Positions 1 to 10,154 of a DNA stretch of 64,000 bases are shown in pieces. A program made the position numbers and the translations under genes. Positions within the stretch are counted from its first letter, which is position 1. The number at the start of each line of letters is the position of its first letter. The notes beneath the pieces were generated by a model. That model searched no databases, was not told where the DNA came from, and was given only the letters and a program-made list of their open reading frames with translations. The DNA is from Branchinecta lynchi (lineage: Eukaryota; Arthropoda; Branchiopoda; Anostraca; Branchinectidae): contig JAKZAP010000001.1 in NCBI GenBank assembly GCA_023053575.1, positions 19,300,533-19,364,532 of the forward strand. Direction: 5' to 3'.

Positions 1-415
1 ATCCGGCTGGAATTGGAAAATTTGTTTTAAGTTAAATTTTAATTTGAAGTTGATTAGATGTTTGATATAGGGGAAAGAAGATACACTGAGTTCGTTTATT
101 AGCTTCCTTTTTTTGCCGGACAGGTACTTCCGGAATTCGGCCGAAACCAGGAAATTGGCAGAAGTAAGGCAGGAAGTTTTCGTCAAAACAGATATGACTT
201 ATAGACAGACACATGGTGAATCCATATCTGAACTTGGTTTTCTCAGGTCATTAGCTTTTTGGCCTTAATGTGTTTCTGAATTTGAATAGTAAAAATGTTC
301 AGGGAGTCTGGGGAAGTCTGGATCTGGCGAAGACAAGACCCAATTGTCTGGGTCAAGTATTGAATTTTTGGGATCCCATCGAAAACTTTGGTCTTGTTTC
401 CAGTAGTGATAGGGA
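1..415 (-). repeat. Family A element, minus orientation, cut by the window edge
   Basis: This is the 5' part of family A on the minus strand. Near 320-415 it has the conserved block with CGAAGACAAGACCCAATTG, then GGGATCCCATCGAAA, as in the copies at 13.3, 34.5, 52.0 and 55.4 kb. The segment at 40-200 carries the internal unit (a variant of 'accggaa...cggcgaaa...gaacatctaatcaac'). The open frames here are repeats and not genes. Confidence 0.8.
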
Positions 416-1230
416 AAATCCGGAAGTTGAAAATATTTGCTTTGACATTAAATTAAACGCATTAGCGGTTCCATGTTCATTTCTCTCCAACTTGATTTAT
501 ATTTGTTATTCAGAATGGGAGGTGGGGGAGAGGTCGTGTGCTGAAAGTTTGCTGTTTGTTTTAGTTTGTTTTGTTTTGATTAAAAGCCATGTAAAGTCGC
601 TGACTTTACGTTCTAGCATCTGCCTTTAATGCAATCAAAGATAATTGTAACTGCAAGAAAACACGAACAGTCTGTTCGGATGTATCGGAAAAGCTGCTGG
701 TTTGCCTCTTTAGTTTGGGGTTTTGAAAAGTAAGATCAAAGAACGACTGAATATCTTCAGAGCTTCCTCAGAGGAAAATGACTCTAGAGTGTAATGCGAA
801 GACCTATCCTTCGCATCCCTCAAAAATGGGCCTCCGTCGCAGCGCCACCCAGCTCGCTTCGCGAAAGAAGCTTCAGCGAACTGTTCGTGTGTCCAGTGGC
901 GGACTACAGTTATTTTGCTCTGGATCAGAGCCAGCGCTCGTTAACAACTGGTCAAGTTTAGTGGGGATGTTCGTGTCCGCTAGCGGACATGAAATTTGAC
1001 TGTTTCATTTTTTCAAAGTTCGTGCATTACTCTTTGAGTGTTTTTGCTCTGAGCTTCCTGTACCATCAGAGACCCTGGTCATCCACGGATATGCACCAGT
1101 CTTCTCTGTGTTGATTGCTGTCAGGGCACCTTCCTACACAGGTTGCAGACAGGCCCAGACGTAGGGATCCAGACGCCCTAGGCAGTTACCGCCTTTTTTT
1201 GTAGTTTAGCCACAAATATTTTTTTTTTGT
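416..1230. other. Intron stretch with short palindromes, no gene recognised
   Basis: No coding similarity, splice pair or repeat family is recognisable. There is a perfect 16 bp palindrome, TGTCCGCTAGCGGACA, at 974-989, preceded by TTCGTG. A related but imperfect version (TTCGTG-TGTCC-agtggc-GGACTA) lies at about 889-912. The 73-residue open frame at 778-999 spans both and shows no recognisable domain. Confidence 0.4.
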
Positions 1231-3096
1231 TAAAGCACATCTCTTACTAGAAATGATCTTTTCCCTATAAAATGGATCAGAAAAATGTTTTCGAAAACAC
1301 TATTACTTTCCACCTGAAACTAGCGGTTCTCTTGTTAGCGCTTGTCGATTACATCAAGAACAAATAGCGAGTAAGAACAATGGTCTCTCATCCATCCACC
1401 GACTAAAAATGTTCCGACAGCAATGAGCGGAGGTGGGCCGATACAGAGCCTTCTTGGTCGCCCATGTATACTCGTTGGTCTCCGTCGTTACACGCTTGAG
1501 TCATTTACGAAGAAAAAAACGTAGCCACTGGCGGGGCGGATGTTCTGGCCTGTTCACACGGGAAGGAAATAGCGTTGGTTTTGTTTGAGTAGACGCTGGC
1601 GTCTAATTAGTGATGCGAAAAACAAAAGCGAACTTGATGATGGTCATTCATAATCGCTTTTGCTATAGCATGACCATCAATACGGAGAATGAAATCCCCT
1701 GTGACATTCCTTTATATGTCTCTGGGGAGAAGCACACAGTGACAAACCGGGATTGAAGCGCACTCACTGAAGTCATGACCCATTGAGTTTCAACATCTTT
1801 AGTTTTAACTTTGTCAGACGAGTATAAACTAAGACTAACGTAATTAAGGCTTGTGAGGATTACTGAAATTACTGAAAAGGGAGAATAGCATGGAATAGCC
1901 AAATAATAGGCTACCAGTATGTGAGTGTATATTTTTTGTTTTTCTTCTTTTTTTCCAAAATGTGTAATTGATTACATTTCGATTTAGTAAGTTAGATTTC
2001 ATTTCAGCAGTTAATTGAAAGACGGAAGTTCGCCTCAACCTGGTCTATCTCTTTTGTCTTTTAGTTCTCTATTTACAAATAATTCAATGTCAACGGCGTA
2101 TTTTCCCATCAAATAAAAGTCTTTGGTTTTCGTAATGAGGCCTTGTCATATGGGCTCTGTCTAGGACCCACATAGGAGTCCTAGTTTTTTTTTTAATTTA
2201 ATTCAAAATAGTTTCTGTTTAGTTTGTCACAGTAGAAGCCTATTGTAGGCTATAATGGTCCATCTGCGTATATTTGTTCATTTCCACTCAGCCTACGAAA
2301 CCACTAAACCACTGCATTTTTTTTAAGAATCTGCCTGTTTTCATTTGGTATTCTCAGTTGAGAGCAAATACCTGGAATGAAATTTATCTCTTCTTGTTCT
2401 GGATATTGACATATTCGTAATATCTGCTTTGCATCAAATGGCAGTTTCTGTATATTTCGATACATTCTTAATTGCTTCTGAACTTTCTTGTCAACCCCCG
2501 AAAGCTTGTCTGAATCGATGAGCCGGCAACCGCTGTTTCCGCGTCCAGCCCAGTGTGAACGGGCTTATCACGTCTACCACCATTCAATTTTTCTTCCTCG
2601 GTGGTTTACTGCGTTACACCTTCTCTGTAGAGGTAACGACTTTTGATGTCCCGGGTAAGGTCCACCTCCGCTCGTTTGCGTCGGGAGTCGACTCGACTCA
2701 GTTGGGTTGTATGACAGACATAGGGAGACAGCAGATCTTGCTTTTATTTGTTCTTGATTACATCCAGCCTTTCTGCTCTCCGGTGTGGCGGCTGGGCGCA
2801 AAAGATTTGAAAGCAGAACGTGTCTTGCTTAAAAAGTGGGAAAACTAAGCAAATAAAAGAAGTAGTAAACAGAAGATTATCACATCCTTATGTGTGAAAG
2901 AGTTGTCAGTGGACGATGAAGACTCCGGCAAAATTTTCGTTGGGTGACGGGAAAACTCGGCAATGCTGGAAAAGCGCAAAAAATTCGTAGTTACGAAACG
3001 AAACAATGGACAAAGGTGGGGATTTTAGAAGCTTATAATTCCATATGGGAGCTAAGTATTTTATAAAAGGCAGAATAAGCAAGAGGGGTCCTTTAA
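1231..3096 (+). mobile_element. Family D element, long composite form (carries M)
   Basis: This TIR-bounded element begins TTAAAGCACA-CTCTTACTAG and ends AAGAGGGGTCCTTTAA. The ends pair as AAG[C/G]AC[A/C][A/C]CTCTT (10 of 13 matches). Both ends sit in a TTTAAA context, so the target may be TA or TTAA. The same ends bound the ~0.45-0.49 kb short copies at 27118 and 48882 and the second long copy at 38726. Compared with the short form, this copy carries about 1.4 kb of extra sequence, the nested element M. There is no transposase open frame, so it is non-autonomous. Copies are in direct orientation. Confidence 0.75.
1356..2755. mobile_element. Element M nested in family D, with 9 bp target duplication
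   Basis: The insertion is flanked by a perfect GATACATC-like direct repeat: GATTACATC at 1347-1355 and again at 2756-2764. Just inside lie short inverted ends, AAGAACAAATA at 1356 and TATTTGTTCTT at 2745-2755. The short D copies at 27.1 and 48.9 kb run straight across this position, which supports insertion. A 9 bp duplication is typical of Mutator-like elements and 8 bp of hAT; the class is an inference. No transposase frame is visible. Confidence 0.65.
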
Positions 3097-3564
3097 AGAT
3101 AAACAACCAGACTTAGAAATGAAATTGGCAAGTACCACTTGTCCTTTTTTTTTGCACATTACACTTAGCCTACAACTTTGGCCCCTTACCGGCCCCGAGG
3201 CTGAGTCCTAGGCAGCTACCTAGTTTGCCTAGGCAGGGGTTGCCTCTAGTCACAAAGTAGTGTCTTTGTTTGCAAGGTGCTTCTGGCAAGAACGACGGAT
3301 CGTAGTTCTTGGTGTTCCCTGTTGACGTCTTCGTTGTGGCTGCCAGTTCAGGGTGGTGTGTATCGTAACCTTCAGGTCATGACTCATGATAATGTCGGTT
3401 ACCATCAGTTGGTAGGTAAGGCGACGAACTTCCCTGTTTGACACCGTTGGAGAACCTCGAATATGGTCTGCGTCCGGACTGGTCGTTAGAGTTGATCGGA
3501 ATAGCTATCTAGTAATTTGCTCGCCTATCATTTCCATTGCGGTGGCGGCGCTCTCAGGCCGTAT
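3097..3564. other. Intron stretch, nothing recognised
   Basis: No repeat family, splice-bounded exon or structured element is recognised between the end of family D and the Q repeat. Confidence 0.35.
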
Positions 3565-3910
3565 ACGTTTGGTATCTGGTACCACGGTTTTGCAGTTATC
3601 GTGGTATCTGATACCACGGTCAAAAGGCGTTTTTGCAGTTATCGTGAAATCTGGCCAGTTACAATGGTAACTGATCGTGGTATCTGAAAAAGTCATCTCA
3701 CTTTCCTGAATGTTTGTCAAGTTGGTAGGAAAGAAGTTTGGCACTTCGTGATGTGACTGAATATCAGTTTTTCTTTTGGGATGACTTCGAAAATCGCAAT
3801 TTTGGCAATTGCCATTTTTGCAGAGCAACCGTATATCAGATACCACGATAACTGTAAAAACGAAAAATTGCAGATCCGGTTACCTTGGTGATACCATGGT
3901 ATCTGGAAAA
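3565..3910 (+). repeat. Family Q repeat with GATACCACGG palindromes
   Basis: The motifs 'gcagttatcgtggtatc' and 'gataccacggtcaaaa' recur, including the imperfect palindrome CGTGGTATC-T-GATACCACG at 3600-3618. The same order of motifs, followed by 'ctgaaaaagtcat' and 'gaagtttggcactt', occurs at 26565-26815 in the same orientation. This is a dispersed repeat of unknown class. Confidence 0.6.
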
Positions 3911-3940
3911 ATGCAACTAGTGCGAACTACACTGTAACAA

Positions 3941-4535
3941 GACCATAGGTTTCGATGGGATCCCAAAATTCAAGATTTGATTCAAACAATTGGGTCATGT
4001 CTTCGCCATTCAGTCTTCGTCAGATTCCTTGAATATTTTTACTGTTAAAATAAAGTTCAAAAATGGATTCAGCCTGTCTCCTTGCCCCGATACCGAATCT
4101 CTAATCGATTTCAGAAACAACTTTGAGCTTCAACCAATTTCCAGTTTCGCCCAGAGCTATACTAGTTTGAGAATAAAGGTAGTCGAAAACTGGTTGACAA
4201 ATTTTGTGCCCGGTTTTCGCCGGATTCCCGGTGAACTACTGGTCCGGCAAGAAAATAACTTTCATATTCGGATTCAGCATGTCTCCTTACCCCTAAATCA
4301 ACTATCTCAATAGCTGCCCCTTAATTGAAACCCATTCTCCCACCCCTAAATCTAGGGCTACAGAGCCTATCTACGAACTTGATCCTGCACTTGACCCAAG
4401 GAATCCTGACACCAAGTTTCATCAAAATATCTCGTTCCCTTCGACAGTTATCGTGCTAACAGACGGACAGACATACGGACAACTTTTGCGATGTCAAAGG
4501 TATCCCTCCACTTACGTTTCGGGATCCCCAAAAGT
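3941..4535 (+). repeat. Family A element, shortened copy
   Basis: The 5' end reads AACAAGACCATAGGTTTCGA then TGGGATCCCAAAA. The 3' end has 'acgtttcgggatcccca' after 'atgtcaaaggtatccctcc'. In between are two degenerate internal units (about 4195-4310) and the conserved 3' segment with 'accaagtttcatcaaaatatc' and 'acagacggacagaca'. It is about half the length of the 52 kb copy because internal units are missing. Confidence 0.8.
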
Positions 4536-5617
4536 CTCTCACACGTCGGACTTCGGTGAATTACCGAACTGGGAAATTTTTTATTCCGACTTCGGACAGT
4601 TAAGTCTGATGGAGGATTGAATGCTAGAATGCAGTTACTGCAGGAGAGTTTGTTTTACAGTGTATGCCTGGCTAGGTTGAATTCAGGAAAACTCTGATCG
4701 AGAATCGCAGCGAGGGGCGAAGCCCCTTTGGTGACTTCTGGAATGACAGCAAGTCCCGTAACCCACCACCTAAAATCCACAGTGCCAACTTCGCTGTGAA
4801 AACCAAGTCGCAATAGGTTCACAGTGGAATTTGACTCTGACCGAAGCATTTTCAGACTACTGCAAGAAATAGAGACATCTCTCCGGTGATATAAGACCTT
4901 TGTTGAGATGTACTAGAGATAGCTGATTTATATTCTAGAGGTATTGCAGATTCTACTAATTTTCATACTTTAGTGAGTTACAGCCGGACTATATTGTGAC
5001 AATTATTTAGAGTATTCCCGCGGTATTACTTCGGTGGCGCGCCGGCTAGAACTTTTCAGACGACCCTCCGGTAGGGGAGGAGATAGGGTTGCTTTTTACT
5101 GAAGTTTTAGCGAGTTAGGAGTTAGAACTTCGAAATAAATGTAATTTCTGGCGCAAAATTGTCCTGTTGGCAAGGCTGCTGTAGGCAGATTTGTTTTAGT
5201 TCACTAGTTCACCGTTTTAAAAATATGGTTTTACATATTTACTGCGGCACTTTACCGCCATGCGAAGAATTGATTAGAAAATTCGTATGGAAATGTTTTA
5301 TGAATATCCTATTGTTACGACGACTGTATTTGTATGTGAAGAAGCACTCTCAACCTGATGTTATGGCGAGGGGTGTAGTAGGCCGGACAGATGGTAATTG
5401 TCCGTAGATACAGTCATCGGAGTCAGGACAGCCTAGGGCGTCTGGTGGCCTACTACACGTGCAGACTTCACGGGTTTATTGTGGATTCCCCCGATCGATT
5501 CACACTAAGGTTTGTGTACCGAAACACAATAGGCTATAAACCACCTATCGTACACTAGGCCCTTCAGGCCAGCCTACTCTAAGGAGCTTTAAACAAGACT
5601 CATAATAACCACCTATG
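4536..5617. other. Intron stretch with a strong inverted repeat
   Basis: No gene was found. A perfect 12 bp inverted repeat, GTGTAGTAGGCC at 5373-5384 and GGCCTACTACAC at 5447-5458, encloses a second stem (GGACA...TGTCC, about 5386-5402), giving a 86-nt branched fold. The 82-residue frame at 5159-5407 has no recognisable domain. Confidence 0.4.
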
Positions 5618-7882
5618 GTCCGAGTCCGAGTCTCAGACATCCCAGGTTAAATCCGGCCGGATCTGTGACATTGTGGGGAGTTGGAGGGGGGAACCGGAAA
5701 TCTTGGGAAACGCTTAGAGTGGAGAGATCGGGATGAAACTTGGTGGAAGGAACAAGCACAAGCCCTAGATACGTGATTGACATAACCGGACCGGAACCGT
5801 TCCCTGTGGGGGAGGGGGGGGGGGGGTGAATTTCTAGTGATCCCGCGAGTTCAGTACTTCCTAGTGTGCTAGGAGGATGAAACTTGGCAGGCGCGTAAGG
5901 GACCTGAACAGGTTGACTTGAGAATATTCCTTTTCCCGATCCGACCACCTGGAGTGAGGTATTTTTAACTTACGAACATGTGATCTGATCTTAATGAAAC
6001 CGGATCCGGTGATATTTGGGGGGAGATGGAGGGGGGAACCGGAAATCTTGGGAAACACTTAGAGTGGAGGGTTCGGTTGGTAGGAAGAACAAGCACAAGT
6101 CCTACATACGTGAATGACATAACCGGAACGGATCCGGTCACTGTGGGGGGAGTTTGGGGGGGGGGGGGGTGATCCGAGTTTCTAGTGATCTCACGAGTTC
6201 GGTACTTCCTAGTGTGCTAGGATGATGAAGCTTGGCAGACTTGTCAGGTGCCTGAACAGATTGATCTGAGAATGTCGTTTCCCCGACCCGACCATCGTGA
6301 GGAGTGCAGGGATGGGGAATCCGGAATCTAGTGGCAAGCTCAGCTGTTGAACAGGTTATAGGATTTAAATTAAACTTGATATTTAGAAAGACCTGGTGCC
6401 TCAGATGCCCCATTTTAATTCCGGACTGGATCCGGTGACATTTGGAGGAGTTGGAAGGTTGAACCGGAAATCGTTAGAAACGCTTGGAGTGGAGGGTCGG
6501 GATGAAACTTGGTGGGAAGAACAAGCACAAGTTCTAGATACGTCATTGACAGAACAGGACGGGATTCGGTCACTGTAGGGTAGTGGGGGGGGGGGGGGGG
6601 GTCTGGATTTCTAGCAAGCGAGCGAGTCGGTTACTTCCTAATGTGCTAGGACGATGAAACTTGGTAAGCGTGTTAGGGACCCGGATAGATTGACTTGAGA
6701 ATAGTCGTTTCCTCGATCCCACCATCGTGGCCCGTGGGAGGAATGGAGGAACTGGGAATACGCAATCTAGTGTAAAGGACAGTTTTTGAACGGGTGATCG
6801 GATTTGAATGGAACTTGGCAAGTGGAAAGAGCTATCGTCTCAGGTGTTCCATGTCAGGTTCGGGGAGGAATGGAGGATGAGGGAATCCGGAATCTTGAGG
6901 TATTTATAACTTCTAACTTTCCAAAGGGTGATCGGATCTTAATGAAACTTGATATTTGGAAAGACGCTAAGTCTCAGACGACCCAGTTCAAATCCAGATT
7001 GGATCCGCTGACTTTTGCAGGAGCCTGAGGGGTGAACTGGAAATCTTGGGAAACGCTTAGAGTGGAGGGTCGGGATGAAACTTGGTGGGAAGAACAAGCG
7101 CAAGTCCTAGATGGATCGTCGACATAACCGGACCAGATTCGGACACTGTGTGGGGTTTGGGGGGGGGGGGGGGCTTAATTCTGGCGATCTAGCAAGTTCG
7201 GAACTTCCTGATTTTCTAGGACGAAACTTGGAAGACGTATCAAGGACCCGAACAGTCTCATTGAGAATAGTCGTTTCCCCGATCCGACCATCATGGGGGT
7301 TGCGAAAAGGTTTTGACAAGTACAAAAACCAAACGGAGGGACAAAACAAGATGCAAGTTGGACAGTGCCGAGTTATGCGACCTTGATTTGTTATTTGGCG
7401 TACTATTTTGTGGTGTCCAACAATTGGAGTGATTTGAATCAAACTTGGAAGGTACAGAGGTCATATGCCTCAGATGACTTTTTTTAAGGATCGAACCGGA
7501 TCCGACCACGGTGGTGATGGTGGTGGGGGGTTACTGGAAGTTCCCCCAAAAATGCTCAGATTCGAGTGAGAGATAGGTGGTAAGAGAAAATGCCTCAGAT
7601 GATCCAGTTAGGAGTATCCGCGGTATACGGGGAGTTTGAAGGGGGTACCGGAACTCTTGGGCACGTGTCGCACATAGCGAGTGGATTTCTTGGGTTGAAA
7701 CTTGGAAGGTTGGCGATGGCTTGGAGGTGATGTCGGAAATTTTCTGCCTTGAAGGAAACTAGATATCCTAATTCTAGGTCCGAACCGCATTTTTGGATGG
7801 CGGGCTGTGTTGTTAAGTTCTCTTCTCCTTTCTTGTACCGCCTACTCGTAACAAGTGCCATATGAACTCGTAGCTCTTGTTT
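5618..7882 (+). repeat. Family B element, plus orientation, 5' end missing
   Basis: Successive B monomers are marked by 'gatgaaacttgg' blocks (for example near 5879, 6500, 6654 and 7074), 'ccggaccgga', and G runs at about 5813-5827, 6147-6170, 6585-6601 and 7157-7172. The 3' terminus is the conserved AACAAGTGCCATATGAAC plus TCGTAGCTCTTGT (about 7849-7880), as in the copies ending at 60411 and 62850. The 5' hairpin is absent. Many minus-strand open frames here are by-products of stop-poor C-rich repeats. Confidence 0.8.
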
Positions 7883-7976
7883 GGAAACAAATAACCACAC
7901 AATCAGAACATGCTACACAAGAGCTATACTCTATTCAAACAATGTTTACACGGATACGTCAGCTCTGATTTTTCAT

Positions 7977-8020
7977 CAGCGATATTTCGGCCCTTCTTGG
8001 CAAGGGTCCTCGTCAGGCTG
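7977..8020 (-). ncRNA. Hammerhead ribozyme, mirror copy in the other arm
   Basis: This is the exact mirror of the 8105-8148 hammerhead inside the palindrome, encoded on the minus strand, with predicted cleavage between 7981 and 7980. A transcript through both arms would more easily form the long 129 bp hairpin than either ribozyme, so cleavage may require co-transcriptional folding. Confidence 0.7.
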
Positions 8021-8104
8021 TCAATCTTCTTGTTCAACTTCGGGGAAGGAAACAAACCTGGTTACAGGTTTGTTTCCTTCCCCGAAGTTGAACAAGAAGA
8101 TTGA

Positions 8105-8148
8105 CAGCCTGACGAGGACCCTTGCCAAGAAGGGCCGAAATATCGCTG
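8105..8148 (+). ncRNA. Hammerhead ribozyme, minimal type I
   Basis: All core elements are present in order. Stem I 5' strand is CAGC (8105-8108), followed by core CTGACGA (8109-8115). Stem II is GG(A)CCCTT / AAGGGCC (8116-8123 and 8130-8136, A8118 bulged) with loop GCCAAG. Core GAA is at 8137-8139. Minimal stem III is AT/AT (8140-8143), the cleavage nucleotide is C8144, and stem I 3' strand is GCTG (8145-8148). Self-cleavage is predicted between 8144 and 8145. The two-pair stem III is typical of hammerheads reported in Penelope-like elements, which may work as dimers. Activity is an inference. Confidence 0.72.
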
Positions 8149-9475
8149 ATGAAAAATCAGAGCTGACGTATCCGTGTAAACATTGTTTGAATAAATGTTT
8201 CAAAGTCAGCTTGGGCTCAAAGAATATTTAGCTATACTCTGCAGTAAACTACAAAAAATGACTTCTTGTATCTTTATTGTTTCGAGAAAAAAAAATGAAC
8301 CATAATTTTTAGAAACAAATAACCACACATTCAGTACATGCTACACAAGAGCTATACTCTGCAGTAAACTACAAAAAATGACTTCTTGTATCTTTATTGT
8401 TTCGAGAAAAAAAAATGAAACCATAATTTTTAGAAACAAATAACCACACATTCAGTACATGCTACACAAGAGCTCTACTCTGCAGTAAAATACAAAAAAT
8501 GACTTCTTGTATCTTTATTGTTTCAAGAAAAAAAAATGAAATCATAATTTTTAGAAACAAATAACCACACATTCAGTACATGCTACACAAGAGCTATACT
8601 CTGCAGTAAACTACAAAAAATGACTTCTTGTATCTTTATTGTTTCAAGAAAAAAAAATGAAATCTTAATTTTTAGAAACAAATAACCACACATTCAGTAC
8701 ATGCTACACAAGAGCTATACTCTGCAGTAAAATACAAAAAATTACTTCTTGTATCTTTATTGTTTCAAGAAAAAAAAATGAAATCAGAATTTTTAGAAAC
8801 AAATAACCACACATTCAGTACATGCTACACAAGAGCTATACTCTGCAGTAAACTACAAAAAATGACTTCTTGTATCTTTATTGTTTCGAGAAAAAAAAAT
8901 GAAACCATAATTTTTAGAAACAAATAACCACACATTCAGTACATGCTACACAAGAGCTATACTCTGCAGTAAACTACAAAAAATGACTTCTTGTATCTTT
9001 ATTGTTTCAAGAAAAAAAAATGAAATCATAATTTTTAGAAACAAAAAACCACACATTCAGTACATGCTACACAAGAGCTATACTCTGCAGTAAAATACAA
9101 AAAATGACTTCTTGTATCTTTATTTTCAAGAAAAAAAAAATGAAATCATAATTTTTAGAAAAAAATAACCACACATTCAGTACATGCTACACAAGAGCTA
9201 TACTCTGCAGTAAAATACAAAAAATGACTTCTTGTATCTTTATTGTTTCAAGAAAAAAAAAATGAGTCCATAATTTTTTGAAACAAATAACCACACATTC
9301 TGTACTTGGTGAATTTGAAGCACTGGCCATTCACTGTCTTTTTTGCAGTTTCTGCCGCCAATCACCAATCACCACTCGTTCTCTCTCTTTCTCCGATAGC
9401 AAGTAGCCTGTCTCTGGTACTCCGTCAATGTAAGCCGCCAGCACTATCCACACTGCAATTAGTCTTTGTTTTCAG

Positions 9476-9754
9476 GCGGAAGTCCAGGACCGCCAAGAAA
9501 AGGTCAAGACCCAGAAAGACCTCATTAACAGAAGCAACGCCGAAATAGCCAAAAAGACGAATGGTATCGAACAGCTAAAGAAAAAAATCACCGAAAATCA
9601 GCTCCAGATCAAACAGCTGGAACTGAAGTTGACAAAGCACAACTCAGATGTCAAAGACGCCCAGACGAGAGTCAACGAAATGATGAAGAAATACGATTTC
9701 ATTAGGGACGATCGGCAGTACTTTGGGCAGCCGGACTCGCAGTATGATTTCCAG
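9476..9754 (+). CDS. SMC2: SMC2 exon: distal C-terminal coiled coil
   Basis: This exon has 93 codons and is open in phase 0. It follows a pyrimidine-rich acceptor (tttgttttcag, AG at 9474-9475) and ends at a gtaggc donor. The product is a charged Lys/Glu/Gln-rich coiled coil (residues 1 to about 75) with no helix breakers. It ends in the segment YFGQPDSQYDF (about residues 80-91), which is a hallmark of SMC2 just before the coil returns to the head. By comparison with the usual ~1,200-residue protein it covers roughly residues 865-960. The role is structural: it is part of the antiparallel arm between hinge and ATPase head. The start is set by the splice acceptor, not by a methionine; the next exon continues the alignment without a gap. 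Confidence 0.95.
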
Positions 9755-10154
9755 GTAGGCGATACCACTTCCATCAGGTCTGCATCCAGGATTTTTTTTT
9801 TTTTTGGGGGGGGGGGGCTACCCGCGGGTCGGATCAAAGAGCACAAAAAACATTGATTATAGGTTAAAGCCTAAACAAAATCATTTTTTTTTTCGCGGGA
9901 GAAGAATACCCCCCCCCCCCCTTGACACGGCCCTGAGTTCATTCACTCACAACAGTCTTGCACGCAGAAGATGGAAATTTAGATAATTGTGCGTTTTTGT
10001 TTGTGTGTGTCTACGGTGGGAATGGGGGTCATATTTAGTTGCGAGATGAAAACGTACTTGGATTGAAATGCCATCCCAAAGTTTTGAGAACTGTATTTCT
10101 ACAGCAGGCGATGAAGTGCCGTAGGTTTGGGTTTGTGTTGTCTGTGAAATGTCT
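9755..10154. other. Intron start with homopolymer-flanked mobile-element end
   Basis: About 30 bp after the donor there is T(14) followed by G(12) at 9791-9817, and later T(10) ... C(14) at about 9886-9922. The right edge reads CCCCTTGACACGGCCCTG. Reversed, this gives CAGGGCCGTGTCAAGGGG, which resembles the 'CAGGG(G)CG' ends common in hAT-like non-autonomous elements. The exact limits and partner end are unresolved. Confidence 0.35.

Larger units (their letters stand above)
7932..8193. repeat. Perfect 2 x 129 bp palindrome with 4-nt loop
   Basis: The left arm 7932-8060 and right arm 8065-8193 appear exactly reverse-complementary by eye, separated by GTTA (8061-8064). The pairing stops at 7931/8194. 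Each arm contains one hammerhead ribozyme core. The sequence resembles an inverted dimer of a Penelope-like terminal segment. A diverged single copy of the same segment lies at about 53799-53900. Confidence 0.9.
7883..9306. repeat. 121 bp satellite array, nine units plus a broken unit
   Basis: Nine head-to-tail units of 120-121 bp start at 8231, 8351, 8472, 8593, 8714, 8835, 8956, 9077 and 9197. Each begins GCTATACTCTGCAGTAAA, contains 'gacttcttgtatctttattg', an A tract of 8-10, and ends 'catgctacacaaga'. Units differ by only a few bases, so the array is young or homogenised. A partial unit at 7886-7931 is interrupted by the hammerhead palindrome (7932-8193) and a 37 bp spacer. The array lies between a family B 3' end and the SMC2 exon acceptor, about 170 bp from the latter. 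Confidence 0.92.

Noticed and set aside
1231..3096. Family D as a piggyBac (TTAA) element
   Set aside because: TTAA is present at the ends, but the flanks are TTTAAA-rich, so TA and TTAA targets cannot be told apart, and no piggyBac-type CCC termini are seen.
5618..7882. Family B as a classical Helitron
   Set aside because: The hairpin ends are suggestive, but there is no 5' TC or 3' CTRR end, no A/T target evidence and no Rep/helicase frame. A helentron-like origin remains only a possibility.
8231..9306. CRISPR-like array
   Set aside because: Units are 121 bp, contiguous and near-identical with no unique spacers; it is a satellite.
1..9475. Possible further upstream SMC2 exon
   Set aside because: I looked for coiled-coil frames bounded by AG/GT before 9476. 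All long frames fall in A, B, D, Q or satellite sequence, or lack coil character.
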